Below are positions 1 to 10,642 of a DNA stretch of 64,000 bases, one piece after another; the stretch's first letter is position 1, and each line of letters starts with the position of its first letter. The DNA is from Mesostigma viride (lineage: Eukaryota > Streptophyta > Mesostigmatophyceae > Mesostigmatales > Mesostigmataceae), in the NCBI GenBank assembly GCA_009746045.1, contig RPFO01000165.1, forward strand, positions 5,376,585 to 5,440,584, read 5' to 3'. The notes below the pieces were generated by a model that was not told the origin of the DNA, did not search any database, and saw nothing but the letters and a program-made list of their open reading frames with translations. The position numbers and the translations under genes were made by a program.

Positions 1-849
1 ATCCATCCATCCATCCATCCATCCATCCATCCATCCATCCATCCATCCATCCATCCATCCATCCATCCATCCATCCATCCATCCATCCATCCATCCATCC
101 ATCCATCCATCCATCCATCCATCCATCCATCCATCCATCCATCCATCCATCCATCCATCCATCCATCCATCCATCCATCCATCCATCCATCCATCCATCC
201 ATCCATCCATCCATCCATCCATCCATCCATCCATCCATCCATCCATCCATCCATCCATCCATCCATCCATCCATCCATCCATCCATCCATCCATCCATCC
301 ATCCATCCATCCATCCATCCATCCATCCATCCATCCATCCATCCATCCATCCATCCATCCATCCATCCATCCATCCATCCATCCATCCATCCATCCATCC
401 ATCCATCCATCCATCCATCCATCCATCCATCCATCCATCCATCCATCCATCCATCCATCCATCCATCCATCCATCCATCCATCCATCCATCCATCCATCC
501 ATCCATCCATCCATCCATCCATCCATCCATCCATCCATCCATCCATCCATCCATCCATCCATCCATCCATCCATCCATCCATCCATCCATCCATCCATCC
601 ATCCATCCATCCATCCATCCATCCATCCATCCATCCATCCATCCATCCATCCATCCATCCATCCATCCATCCATCCATCCATCCATCCATCCATCCATCC
701 ATCCATCCATCCATCCATCCATCCATCCATCCATCCATCCATCCATCCATCCATCCATCCATCCATCCATCCATCCATCCATCCATCCATCCATCCATCC
801 ATCCATCCATCCATCCATCCATCCATCCATCCATCCATCCATCCATCCA
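1..849. repeat. (ATCC)n microsatellite, left array
   Basis: About 212 copies of ATCC with no visible interruption, running in from the window edge, so its true length is unknown. It abuts the left terminal direct repeat of the DIRS-like element, and a second array of the same unit lies beyond the right repeat. Confidence 0.98.
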
Positions 850-1063
850 GGCAAAAGAAAACAACCTGCTTCCCTAGAATGGAAGCCCACCCTTTATAGC
901 AAACACCTCTCCAGCCAACCCCTACCTGGGTGGCTGGGGTACGGGTGCCAGCACAAAAAAATATTTTTTCTAAAATTATTTTTTCTTTTGGTGCTATACG
1001 GCGTTGCATTCTCCGCTCAGCAGGTTAGTCATAGATAAAATGAGCATAGCTCACCAAATCCAT
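848..1063. repeat. Left terminal direct repeat of DIRS/PAT-like element
   Basis: A 216-bp segment repeated at 5745-5959 in the same orientation. The two differ mainly by one A in an A-run (near 954-961). Both contain an AT-rich core around ATATTTTTTCTAAAATTATT and end in CACCAAATCCAT. Confidence 0.93.
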
Positions 1064-1418
1064 TTCTGGCCTTGCCTTGCTTTGCATGCATCACCACAAA
1101 ACATCAAATTTATTACAATATGTGTGCTAGCTCTATACGGTGGAATAACACAGACATGTCTACCAGATGGCAACACGGCCATCTGTATGCTAGGGTGAGC
1201 ACACTATGTGAATGTGCAGGGCCAGCCCACAGCAGCTGTGCCCCTGCTCTACCCACATCTCCTTACATGGCTAACAGCCGAAAATACGTAGGACATGCAA
1301 AAAAGAAAACTTAAACTACCTAGCTATGGGGGTACTTTGTCCCAACCCAGGTTCACCCTCGGGTTAGTTAAACCATTTCCCCCCTGACCTCCCACACAAG
1401 GGTGAGGTCAGTTGATAG
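1064..1418. other. Non-coding 3' region of DIRS/PAT-like element
   Basis: Lies between the left direct repeat and the recombinase stop codon. No protein family is recognisable. It probably holds the 3' untranslated part of the element or an internal part of its split repeat. Confidence 0.4.
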
Positions 1419-1449
1419 CTAAAAGACGAGAGGTAAAAACAGGAGGACG

Positions 1450-2410
1450 TCAAAACTCGACGCCACCGAAGTGGCGCCGGAAAGCCGCTGGGTCAAAACC
1501 CAGGGCCTGAGCCCAGAGGGCGGGTGGGATGTCGCGCCCCAGGAGGCTGCGGTGGAGGCCAATGTAGCGCGTGACCGAGAGGGCCGAAGCCCACCGGCCG
1601 CGCAGCTGGATGGCCTCCGGCGACTCGCCAGCGATGGCGTCGTGCGTCGCCCCCCCATGCCGGAGGCTGTGAAAAGAAAACATCCCTGGGATGCCATGCG
1701 GGCCTGCACAGCCTCCCACTGCTGCCTAGCCTGGCTGTACGTTAAGCCTCGAAAGAGGAGTGCATCCGGGGGCTGGCCAGCCGTCAGACGTCGCAGGAGC
1801 CACAAAGAAAGTGGATCCCGGACGAGGACGTGCTGGGCCGCCCCCTGCGCAGTTTTGGGGTTGCGCAGCACAAGGGCACCGACCATGGGCCCTGGCTCGA
1901 GAAGGGGGTGGCCGGGATGAGCCACATCCCGAACCCGCAGCCCTAGCGCCTCGCTAATGCGTAAATACTGCTGGAAAGCAATAATAATCAACGCACTCAA
2001 ATGCACCTGTCGACGTGAAACTAGCAACAGGGCAGTGAAATAGCAAAGGCGCCAGGGCATAGGCGGAGGGCTGACAGCCGGAACAAGCCGCTGCCAACCT
2101 GCTAGCAGGCGGTCCGCCAGTACCCAATTCCGAACAATGTCGGGGTAGTACAGGTGCAGACAGGCCTTGGCATGCTGGCATAAGGTACGCCCCCGCCCGC
2201 CTCTGGCATGGTAGACAGCAGAAATCCACTCACAGAAAATGGCTTCGGCGTCAGCTGGGTCGACAGGGCCAGGTGGCGCCCACGCCACGTAGACAGCCGC
2301 CGCACGTCGGTACGCTGGCAAGGTAGACACAGGGTTGACTGTGCCCTCCAAAAGTGCCAAGTCCCGAGGGCGTCGCGCCCCCTCAGGCCCAGGGTTGGGA
2401 TGCACGTCAC
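1450..2410 (-). pseudogene. Tyrosine recombinase (YR) of DIRS/PAT-like element, one frame break
   Basis: A phage-integrase-type tyrosine recombinase, which in this class integrates the circular cDNA. The first catalytic Arg lies in a YLRISEALGLR motif (about 1945-1975). The H-x-x-R box reads HSLRHGG (about 1650-1675), and the nucleophilic Tyr lies in TRYIGLH (about 1556-1575), preceded by GRW. The order R ... HxxR ... Y matches the family. The Arg motif and the C-terminal boxes lie in different minus-strand frames, with the switch near 1690, so one small indel separates an otherwise complete catalytic domain. It directly follows the RNase H domain in the same polyprotein. The last residues end in GGVEF just before 1450. 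Confidence 0.8.
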
Positions 2411-2429
2411 CACACCGGGTCAAGTCAGG

Positions 2430-3010
2430 AACCCAAGCGCCACGCCGACTGGCCTTGTCAGCTGGGTTGTGGTCGGTAGCCACCCAGACCCAGTGGCTCT
2501 GCATGTCGCCAGCCAGTGACAGAGCGCAGTAGCGTCGAACCAGCTGGTTGAGACGGTAGGAAGACGACCGCCCTCTGACAAACGCCCCCACCACAGCACT
2601 GGAGTCTACGAGCCGGACGACTCGCTTACCCCGACACGCCTTGGTCCGGCACGACCACTCGACCCCCTGTGTCGCAGCAATCGCCTCCTTGACGTTGATG
2701 TGGTTAGGCTGCCCCCGCCACCGGTAGGACAGTGCCGTACGCCAGTGGCCACTATCCAGCAGGCTGTAGTCCCCCTCCTCCATGCGCTCCAGGTCCCAGT
2801 CCTCCCCAGACGTTAAAGCTGTCGTCCGCCACCCCCGCGCTTCGCGCCGGGTCGCCAGCCGGGCACAATCGGCCCCAGGCAGGTCCCTGTAGACCACCCC
2901 ACCGCCGGAGCCGCTCGCATCACTTGCGACGACCCGGTCAGAAAGGGGCCGGGCCCTGGCCGCCCTCAAAAAGGGGGCCAGGTCGATCGCCGCCTGAAGC
3001 TCCTGGCGGG
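2430..3010 (-). CDS. RNase H domain of DIRS/PAT-like pol
   Basis: Minus-strand open frame continuous with the recombinase region. The RNase H carboxylates are visible: DASGSGGG near 2896-2923 as the first Asp, VKEAIA as the Glu-bearing helix, DSSAVVGAF near 2585-2610, and the terminal DHNPADKASR near 2440-2475. This is the RNase H layout of DIRS-type elements, which removes the RNA template during cDNA synthesis. The open frame is part of an uninterrupted 810-codon stretch (3851 to 1419), so the pol protein was intact here until recently. Confidence 0.78.
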
Positions 3011-3389
3011 CCCCCGCAGGGAGGCGCCAGCGGCGCCCAGGCAGGGAGGCATTCATGGCTGCTAGCAGCCGGTACGTCTCAGACCACACCGAAAGCATGG
3101 GGCGGCACAGCAGATGCATCCACACCCACTTCCCAAGCACAGAACTAAGTTCGCGGTAGTATGTAAACCCGCGATCTAAGATTCTATGAGTAGCGGCGAT
3201 AACTGCCACCACACGCTCAGGAACAGGCACCACGTCACCATCCCTTTGGTGAATGACCCCCACCGCCTGCACACCAGTCTGCTCTGCTGTCGCCCGTACC
3301 ACCTTGTCAGACTTCTGCACCAGCCCAACAGCGGCGTAGGCAGCCTGAACACGATCTAGCTGCTGATTCACCCCATCCACCGACGCACA

Positions 3390-4378
3390 GTGGGTGAAAT
3401 GGAGGTCATCGATCGTCACAGCATGCATACCTTCCAGATCCTGCCGAGATTCGAAGCACGGCGAGGGCGCCAAGGGCGCAGCAGGGTCCTCCTCCAGCCT
3501 CAGCCGGACGGTCTCCCCCGCCTCGTTGGCCTCCGCCACCAGGATCAGCGCGGACATGTTGATGCTCAGCCCACGACTAGCCTCCAACGGCGGCTTGGGG
3601 CCACAGCGGTACAACACAGACTGATGCACACACTGGGCCACGCGACGGCCAGCTTGTTGCCCATTGGCCAGCACAACATCCACGGCCACACCTTCCGACG
3701 AGCCCCACTCAGGCCCACCAGATCCGACCACACCGGCATCCACGCACAGTACCGCCGCATCCAAACTGGCAGGCGGAGTCTGTTGTAGTACGAATCCAAA
3801 TCTGATACGCCCCCAAAAACATCCTCCCCAGCGCGCGTGGGCAAATCGCAAATCACGCCAAGGTGTGGTAAAAAAGCGGGCATAGGATCAGGTAGTGGCA
3901 TGTTGCCACGCCGGTTGTCCACAATCAGCCGTATACGGCCGTCGGGCTTTCCGACCCCAAAAGTACCGTTCACCATAGGCGGCTCCTCCTCAAAAAATCC
4001 ACCCAAAATCCCCCTCTCCACACACACCGTGCAAACCCGCGCGAACTCCTCCATGCTACACCCCCGCGAGATCCGCATCGACTTCTGCAAGATCCGCTCT
4101 GCTGGGCTCAGCGTCCGTACCATCCTACTCTCATCATTCAAAATTGCTCCCCAAGAGGGGGGTAGTAAGTTCAGCACATCCACTTGGCCACCTTCCCCCG
4201 GACCAGGCAAAGCCAAGCGTGCGGCCACTAACGGTTCGTAAGGGGCTCCTTCAGCATATTCACCCCCATCCACTACAGATCCTGCCATTGCCGCTACGGA
4301 ACCACCGTTCCGGCGGACAAAGGACCTGCAAGCATCATCGATCCCATCTAGGGCCGCCTGCTGCAGAGGCCCGGGCAC
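3390..4378 (-). pseudogene. Reverse transcriptase domain of DIRS/PAT-like pol, one frame break
   Basis: Fingers and palm motifs are readable on the minus strand: KPDGRIRLIVDNRR (template grip), then DLDSYYNRLRLP as motif A with the first catalytic Asp (about 3775-3800). A PMGN segment follows, then AQCVHQSVL. The catalytic pair lies in TIDDLHF (about 3397-3420), where Ile replaces the usual Tyr of YxDD. Motif A and the DD motif lie in different frames, with the switch around 3640-3660. Upstream, residues to about 4378 run without a clear start codon, as expected for a pol region following gag. Confidence 0.75.
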
Positions 4379-4574
4379 ACGGGCTGAATCTACAGCAGGC
4401 GGGTCTCGCCCCCCCCCCCCATCCAGTTTAACGCCCTAACCGTCTGACAGGCTAGTGTGCGAGCATTAAAAGCCCGACTCATCCTATCGCGCCTACGGCC
4501 TGAGCGTACCTGCTGCCACCAGTCACGAGGTGGCAGGGGTGCTGGAAGAGGTAGTGGAAGAAGGCACCGCTCCC

Positions 4575-5677
4575 TCACTTGTTGTTGTTGGACGGGCCGC
4601 CCTGCCCCTTCTTGCCGGGACCCTGCTCCAGCTTGTGCTGCAGCTTCCCCATGCTCATCGCCGCCCGCACCGCCGGAGACGCCAGCATTGCTCCACCCTC
4701 CTGGAATGGCAGCATTGCCGACGGCGTCCCCTTCCAACCCGTCGACCCCACATCCACCAGCTGGCATGCCGTGATCAGCTTTGCCAGGTACTCGGCTGCT
4801 GCCAGCTCCAGAATTACTTCGGAGCGTGGCGTGGCCCAGTAGCCAAATTCTGTCACCATCGTGTCCAGAATTCCTGCCATCTGCAGGAGCAGCATCCGCC
4901 TCTCCCCGCTGGCTGAGCTGCCGTGCATCGTCAGCATTAACGATGCACGGATGGACTTCCCCCCCACGCTCTCCGCGTAGTCCAGCATTCCGGCAGCACC
5001 GCCTCCAGCATGTTGCTCACCAGCACCGGCACTGCATGCCCACTCAGCGCCACCCCCTTCGTGCGCGCCAGCCTGCCAGCAGTCGTCGCTGCGGCTGGGC
5101 TTGCAGCTGCTGGAGTCTTTGCCTGGTCCAGCAGCTTCGACATAGCCGATATTAGGTCGCCAATATCTCCGCCAGTGCGGGCGTTGCCCGGCCGGGATGG
5201 AAGCCCTCCAGCTGGCGTTGCATAGCCCGTCTCGGTCCCCAGCAGCCGACCTAGGTTTCGGTCCAGGTCCGCCACAGCCTGGTCGATCGCCCCAGGAGCG
5301 CCATCGTCCTCCCCAGCGCCCGCTCCACCATGCCCCGCCCCTCCGCTTCCACCTGCCGAAGGGGGAACACCCCCCGTTCCCACCGCACCTGCTGACACTG
5401 GTGGGTCCGGCTCTGCAATAGCCTCCCCCAGTTGCGCTGCTAGCACATCGGCCAGGGCCTCCTCCCCATCCCAGTCGCTGACAAACCCCCGTTCCTCCAG
5501 GACGTCCATGACGTTCTTGGCACGCCCCGGAGTGAGCTTCTGGATCCGCTCTAGCCAGTTCCCCTCCCCTAGGATCTTCTGAACCGCAGTGGCGGCCTCC
5601 TTTGGGGTGCATCCCTCCTTGGCTGCTTGCTTGAGTTTCGCTAGGAAATTCCGGTCTGGGGCTGTCACTGTGGACAT
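4575..5677 (-). pseudogene. Gag-like ORF of DIRS/PAT-like element, frame break near 4985
   Basis: First minus-strand ORF of the element, starting at the ATG ending at 5677 (protein begins MSTVTAPDRNFLAKLKQA). The N-terminal part is a charged helical region (to about residue 85), then a Gly/Ala/Pro-rich linker, then a helical domain. Near 4985 the frame shifts and a second frame continues with a Leu-rich helical region to a stop at 4575 (ending GGPSNNNK). Position upstream of RT, ATG start and lack of enzymatic motifs support a structural Gag role. No zinc knuckle was seen. A short open stretch at 4390-4767 in another frame may link it to pol. Confidence 0.6.
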
Positions 5678-5744
5678 GGTAGGTTATACTGCTTGATGTG
5701 TTATCTTGCGTTTTGTTTTTTGTGTTGTGGTCACGTGAGGTTCT

Positions 5745-5959
5745 CAGGCAAAAGAAAACAACCTGCTTCCCTAGAATGGAAGCCCACCCTTTATAGCAAC
5801 CACCTCTCCAGCCAACCCCTACCTGGGTGGCTGGGGTACGGGTGCCAGCACAAAAAATATTTTTTCTAAAATTATTTTTTCTTTTGGTGCTATACGGCGT
5901 TGCATTCTCCGCTCAGCAGGTTAGTCATAGATAAAATGAGCATAGCTCACCAAATCCAT
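5745..5959. repeat. Right terminal direct repeat of DIRS/PAT-like element
   Basis: Second copy of the 848-1063 repeat, lying upstream of gag, so it should contain the promoter and 5' UTR of the minus-strand element. It merges at 5955 into the second (ATCC)n array. Confidence 0.93.
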
Positions 5960-6468
5960 CCATCCATCCATCCATCCATCCATCCATCCATCCATCCATC
6001 CATCCATCCATCCATCCATCCATCCATCCATCCATCCATCCATCCATCCATCCATCCATCCATCCATCCATCCATCCATCCATCCATCCATCCATCCATC
6101 CATCCATCCATCCATCCATCCATCCATCCATCCATCCATCCATCCATCCATCCATCCATCCATCCATCCATCCATCCATCCATCCATCCATCCATCCATC
6201 CATCCATCCATCCATCCATCCATCCATCCATCCATCCATCCATCCATCCATCCATCCATCCATCCATCCATCCATCCATCCATCCATCCATCCATCCATC
6301 CATCCATCCATCCATCCATCCATCCATCCATCCATCCATCCATCCATCCATCCATCCATCCATCCATCCATCCATCCATCCATCCATCCATCCATCCATC
6401 CATCCATCCATCCATCCATCCATCCATCCATCCATCCATCCATCCATCCATCCATCCATCCATCCATC
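5955..6468. repeat. (ATCC)n microsatellite, right array
   Basis: About 128 perfect ATCC units. All long reading frames over it (HPSI or MDGW repeats) are products of the tetranucleotide and not genes. Confidence 0.98.
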
Positions 6469-7740
6469 GGGGTTAATACTCGGACGTGCATGACTGCCCA
6501 ACGGGAGTACGAGTTTGCTTTTTTTACTAACACGGGTGCTCCGAGGAGCTCCCCATCGGGTCGACCGCTTGATCACATGAATGAATGAATTATTAATGGT
6601 GAGAGACCACACGTTATTGAATAATGGTGAGGCACCACACTGCAACAGATGCATGTGGATGGAAGAAGCAGATGTGGAGCTACGGTGGTACGACAAAACG
6701 ATTTGAATTACCTAGGGCACGTGCTGGCATTTTCAAGAATCATGCCACATGCATTCCATTACATGCACCACGTGCAAGCATATATATGAGAAGCTATGAT
6801 GGGTTCAATGGACTCACTTCACAAGGGCATCTAACACAATGCATGCATGTAGTGAAAACCCTACCTGCACCGGGGTGGGTACAATAATAAGGCAGTCAGG
6901 CAGGCCTTCTCCATGACATACCCAGATGGTATGTCACAGTATTGCTATATACTTGCAACATCAAGTACAAGAATACAATAAAAAAGCCTGTCATTTGGGT
7001 GTGCAATGGAAGTTGTATACACAGGTAGAGCGCGAGAAAGCTACAGATACACGGTATTATTCCAACAAGAGTGAACCACATGGGTAACACCCCAATGCAT
7101 CCAGCAAGTTCATGATTGAGGTAGGCAGCTCATGTGGCATTGAAAATGCTCTGCTCGCCCTAAGCCACTTGTTGGCGGCCAACACCATCAGCTTAGCTCT
7201 GGCCAAGGTAGCAGATAGCAGGAACGGAAGCAGATAGCAGCACTTGCAAACCGCATGTAGCCCAGACCCCTCTGTTCACATCAGCAACGCAAGAGATGCA
7301 CATGATGCATGCAAGAAAGCCAGAAAGCCAGCAAGCCAACAACATGCCAACACTAGCCAGCACACATGCAGCAAGCACCGCGAGCACTTACCATAAAGAC
7401 GATATCACATCCCCAATCTCCTAGTACCTAGATAACTAGTTGAGGCTGATTGCGGGTGGGGCTCACTCAGACGATGAAAGGTGGCGACCTGCCAAAAATT
7501 GCCGCACATTGTGTACAGCACTGTCAATGCTGCGTGACCTCTCAACAGAGGCCCATGTTCCATCACCACATGCACCAACAAGGCAAACAATCATGCACAG
7601 ATAGCCACCAATGCAAGCAATACAGCTATGTTAATAACCTAGAGATGCAAACGGGCACAAAAGTCAGCGATGCAAGACACCTAGGCAGTACTGAATGCAT
7701 GCAACGATAGCGGCGACAACAATGGCAGTCATGATAGCCA
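6469..7740. other. Intergenic stretch, no gene seen
   Basis: The first 45 bases (6469-6513) resemble the LINE 3'-terminal hairpin sequence found at 36088, 52826, 48361 and 61277, but are diverged and lack a (TTAA)n tail. The rest is moderately AT-rich with frequent ATGCATG motifs and only short random frames. Confidence 0.5.
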
Positions 7741-8032
7741 TGACAGCGATGACAGCCATGACAGCCATGACAGCCACGACAGCCACGACAGCCACGACAG
7801 CCACGACAGCCACGACAGCCACGACAGCCACGACAGCCACGACAGCCACGACAGCCACGACAGCCACGACAGCCACGACAGCCACGACAGCCACGACAGC
7901 CACGACAGCCATGACAGCCATGACAGCCATGACAGCCATGGCAGCCATGGCAGCCATGACAGCCATGACAGGCATGACAGGCATGACAGCCATGACAGCC
8001 ATGACAGCCATGACAGCCATGACAGCCATGGC
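7741..8032. repeat. 9-bp minisatellite, unit CATGACAGC / CACGACAGC
   Basis: About 32 tandem copies of a 9-bp unit. The central block (about 7775-7910) is homogeneous CACGACAGC, and both outer blocks are CATGACAGC with a few GGCAGCCAT variants. The repetitive reading frames over it (WLS, AVV or CHG repeats) are by-products. Confidence 0.95.
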
Positions 8033-9139
8033 TGCTCGGCAGCGAACAATAGTATAAAGTATATAGCCATAAGTATGAAGTATATAACCACAAGTAAATA
8101 ACCATACCCAACAAGCACGCCTGCTTAAAAATAAAAAATAAAAACAATAAAAATAATTATGATGGGCTCCCTCGATTGACAACGCACCATCGGGACCTGA
8201 CCCAAAGAAAGCAAGCCCGCCTATAGGCGCGCTCCTACATGCATCGAGAAACAATGCACAACGCAGAAGAACCAAGACAGCTCGCAGGAAAGAAAAGAAC
8301 ACCAGCAACCCCGCTCGCCAGGTGCATGTACTTGCAACTGTTGCAAGGTGATGACGAGCACAGTCGACGGTAACTCGCCTGGCGACATTTGCTCCGCCTG
8401 GCAACATAACAAGGCAATATCACTCTTCGAAGTATAGCTCAATTGGCAAATGCAGCAGTCCAAAGGAACAATCGATAGTAATGCCGACACTTTGATTTAC
8501 TGGATTGGACCAGTCTTCCACGACAAACACTGTCAAGCTCTGGAGAAAATCCATGATAAAATGCCTTACCTATCGGATTGAAATTAACGCTAACTTGCGT
8601 GCTGAGAAACAAGGTATTGAAACGTCAATCTACGTTTAGGTGAATGTCCATGCCGCCCCTAAATATCCTGAATGTTTCTCCCGCCATGGCTGCCGGGGGT
8701 CTGCTGTCTTGCACTTACGGCCTGTAGACAGTAATTTACGCGCCCGCAGGCCCACAGGCCGACAGGCGAGCCTTGTATGCAGGCTACGGACCTGCTTGGA
8801 GTACCGCGCCAATAGGCTTGGGTGAGTCTGGATGCGCATCCAGACTCATGAGTCTCATGAGTCTGGAAAATATGGTCCGTGCCCCTTGGAGCTCTTCCAT
8901 GCTCTCCTGGGACGCAACAGGGTGTTTACTTGCATTCCTCACGGTGACCTTACGCGCGTCACTTGGCTCCCCTGGTCACATAATGCTCCTTTCTAAACCT
9001 TTCACCTCTCACACTACCCTCAGTGGGTAACCAGCTGGTCGATACGTGGTACCTCTTAACCTAATGATATTCCTATTTTCAATAAAAATACCCATTTACC
9101 CGGAAAAAAATATGGTCCGTGTCCCACGCCGCAGTCACT
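8033..9139. other. Intergenic stretch with a 26-bp palindrome
   Basis: No convincing gene. It contains a perfect 26-bp palindrome at 8823-8848 with core GGATGCGCATCC. It also contains a direct repeat of AAAATATGGTCCGTG at about 8867-8881 and 9107-9121, about 240 bp apart, the second copy just before the MITE at 9140. Confidence 0.5.
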
Positions 9140-9661
9140 GGGTTTTCACACTCGGGTTTTTTTCGGTCGAATTTCCGTTTTGGCCGGAAAAAATTCGACG
9201 AAACTTTTTCACACTGGGTTTTTCCGGTCCGAAACGGAAAAACGGGTCATTTCCGTTGATCCACCGTAATACCACTTTGGCAAAATCAGGTGGAATTCAG
9301 TGGTATAGGGTGGTAGACCCCCAAATGGGTCTACCACCCAATACCACTGGAATTCCACCCCAATGGTGGCCGGGGGGGCGCCGCGCCACAAGTTTTTACT
9401 TGTCCGACCCAATAGGATGCGTCCACCTGGACGGTCGAAATTCCCTTCGCATCCGGTTCGCATGCCCAATTCTGAACATGTCTGACCAGCCCACGGGAGC
9501 AGCCGTAAAAAACTTGCCATTTTTTCGCAGCCCGTACAGCGTGTCAAGCCCGGCGCGTGCACGGCCCTGTTCCGGCGCATACCACTTTTGGCCGAAAGTC
9601 CGCCGAATTTCGCCGGAGCGTCCAAACAATTCGACCGAAAAAAACCCGAGTGTGAAAACCC
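9140..9661. mobile_element. MITE-like foldback element with 34-bp terminal inverted repeats
   Basis: Arms at 9140-9173 and 9628-9661 are perfect 34-nt inverted repeats beginning GGGTTTTCACACTCGGG. A second, central inverted repeat (9289-9320 against 9327-9359, loop about 6 nt) would fold into a long hairpin. The 522-bp unit has no plausible transposase frame. The outermost right bases (reverse complement CAGGG) are reminiscent of hAT termini, but no clean 8-bp target duplication could be read, so the superfamily is open. Confidence 0.75.
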
Positions 9662-9908
9662 TGTCAGCAGCAGAGAATATATAGTGGCCGAGGGCCGGAT
9701 AACATAGGTGGTACTATAGGCTGTACTGTTGTTGTTGTTGTGTGTGTGTGGGCGGTTCCGCTTACGGCACTGTAGATAGCAGCTGATGGGAACATGCAGA
9801 AAACTTAGGACCGCTAGCCCCTGCGCGGGTTTGAACTGGGGACTTCCGGATCCGACGGAACGACCAGTAAAAACTCCCACTTTATTTGCGCAATGCTTCT
9901 TGCCGGGA

Positions 9909-10036
9909 AGGTGTTGTTGTTGTTGTTGTTGCCCAGTGCCCACGCCTAGGCTGTACTATTACAACAACTATAGGCTGTACTGTTGTTGTTGTTGTTGTTG
10001 CCCAGTGCCCACGCCTAGGCTGTACTATTACAACAA
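9909..10036. repeat. Tandem duplication of about 68 bp with TTG runs
   Basis: Two adjacent copies each made of a (TTG)n run, then CCCAGTGCCCACGCC, then TAGGCTGTACTATTACAACAAC. A partial third start (TATAGGCTGTACTGTTG) lies upstream at about 9715-9735. Confidence 0.85.
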
Positions 10037-10094
10037 CTGTCAGGTGTACGGTTGCATCATCAGAGTTCCTGACTGACTGACCTGTAGCACAAAA

Positions 10095-10584
10095 TACACC
10101 GCCCGCATTGGAAGTTTTAACTAAATAATTAGCTTCTGGAAAATGTTCTGGCTGAAAACCATAAAAAAAACAAAAGAAAATTAATTAATTAACTCCGGGG
10201 GCTGAGGACTGGACTCAACAAACAACTAACAAACAAAATTAATTAATTAACTCATGTGGGCTCTGGGTATCACTGACCTCCACTGACTCTAGCCTATGGC
10301 CGCCGAAGGGGGGCCGCCGGGCCGGATTGCCGGCCGAATTGGGGACGGCGTGTACGATATCTACCAAACAAACAAAAGAAATTTATTAATTAAATAAGTA
10401 CCCATGTGCCTTGAACGGCTGTAGGACAAACAAACAAACAAAAGGTTTTAATTAAATAATAAAAACTCGGGACTCTAACTGGCTCCCCAACAAACAATCC
10501 AGGGTTATTCGTAATGCAAATACGGCAAAAATTGACCCATAATAACAAGGGCTCTAATAACAAACTTCCAATGCGGAGGGTGTA
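10095..10584. mobile_element. MITE-like element with TA flanks
   Basis: Imperfect inverted repeats of about 21 bp lie at 10097-10117 and 10562-10582 (outer CACC, inner CGCATTGGAAGTTT shared). They are bordered on both sides by TA, the target duplication used by Tc1/mariner-type elements. The interior is AT-rich with repeated AACAAACAAA and TTAATTAATTAA blocks and no transposase frame. Confidence 0.5.
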
Positions 10585-10634
10585 AGCTGGGGACAACAAG
10601 CGCGGCGCCCCGCGGCTATTGAAGTTGCCGCCAC

Positions 10635-10642
10635 TATATTTA
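10635..10642 (+). promoter_or_regulatory. Possible TATA box of the giant gene
   Basis: TATATTTA about 380 bp upstream of the start codon, followed by a (TTG)n run at about 10671-10685. Position and sequence fit a TATA element, but no transcription start can be fixed from sequence alone. Confidence 0.25.

Larger units (their letters stand above)
848..5959 (-). mobile_element. DIRS/PAT-like tyrosine-recombinase retrotransposon
   Basis: Read on the minus strand the element runs gag (5677 to 4575), reverse transcriptase (about 4378 to 3390), RNase H (about 3010 to 2440) and tyrosine recombinase (about 2400 to 1450). It is enclosed by near-identical direct repeats at 848-1063 and 5745-5959. Use of a tyrosine recombinase instead of a DDE integrase, with RT and RNase H upstream, is the family signature of DIRS, PAT and Ngaro elements. 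Direct terminal repeats fit the PAT/Ngaro type better than the inverted repeats of DIRS1. I did not resolve a full split-repeat (A1-B1A2-B2) structure; 1064-1418 may hold its internal part. At least three frame breaks are visible (near 4985 in gag, 3640-3660 in RT, 1690 in YR). The copy is therefore recently decayed, mis-assembled, or partly dependent on programmed frameshifting. Confidence 0.85.

Noticed and set aside
1-849. Telomeric repeat
   Set aside because: The unit is ATCC, unlike TTTAGGG or TTTTAGGG telomeres of green algae, and an identical array lies internally at 5955-6468.
1471-5421. Plus-strand frames over the DIRS/PAT region (for example 2732-3148, 3837-4241)
   Set aside because: They are antisense to the motif-bearing minus-strand gag, RT, RNase H and YR frames and contain only Pro/Arg/Ser-rich low-complexity sequence.
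5900-6696. Long reading frames of repeated HPSI or MDGW
   Set aside because: They are translations of the (ATCC)n microsatellite in all frames on both strands, with no independent start, end or family motif.
7626-8407. Frames of repeated WLS, AVV, CHG or ATT across the minisatellite
   Set aside because: Same cause: a 9-bp tandem repeat keeps several frames open on both strands.
9806-9880. Possible tRNA on the minus strand (GTTCAAACCC motif)
   Set aside because: No acceptable A box, acceptor pairing or anticodon arm could be folded; at most a degraded tRNA-like fragment.
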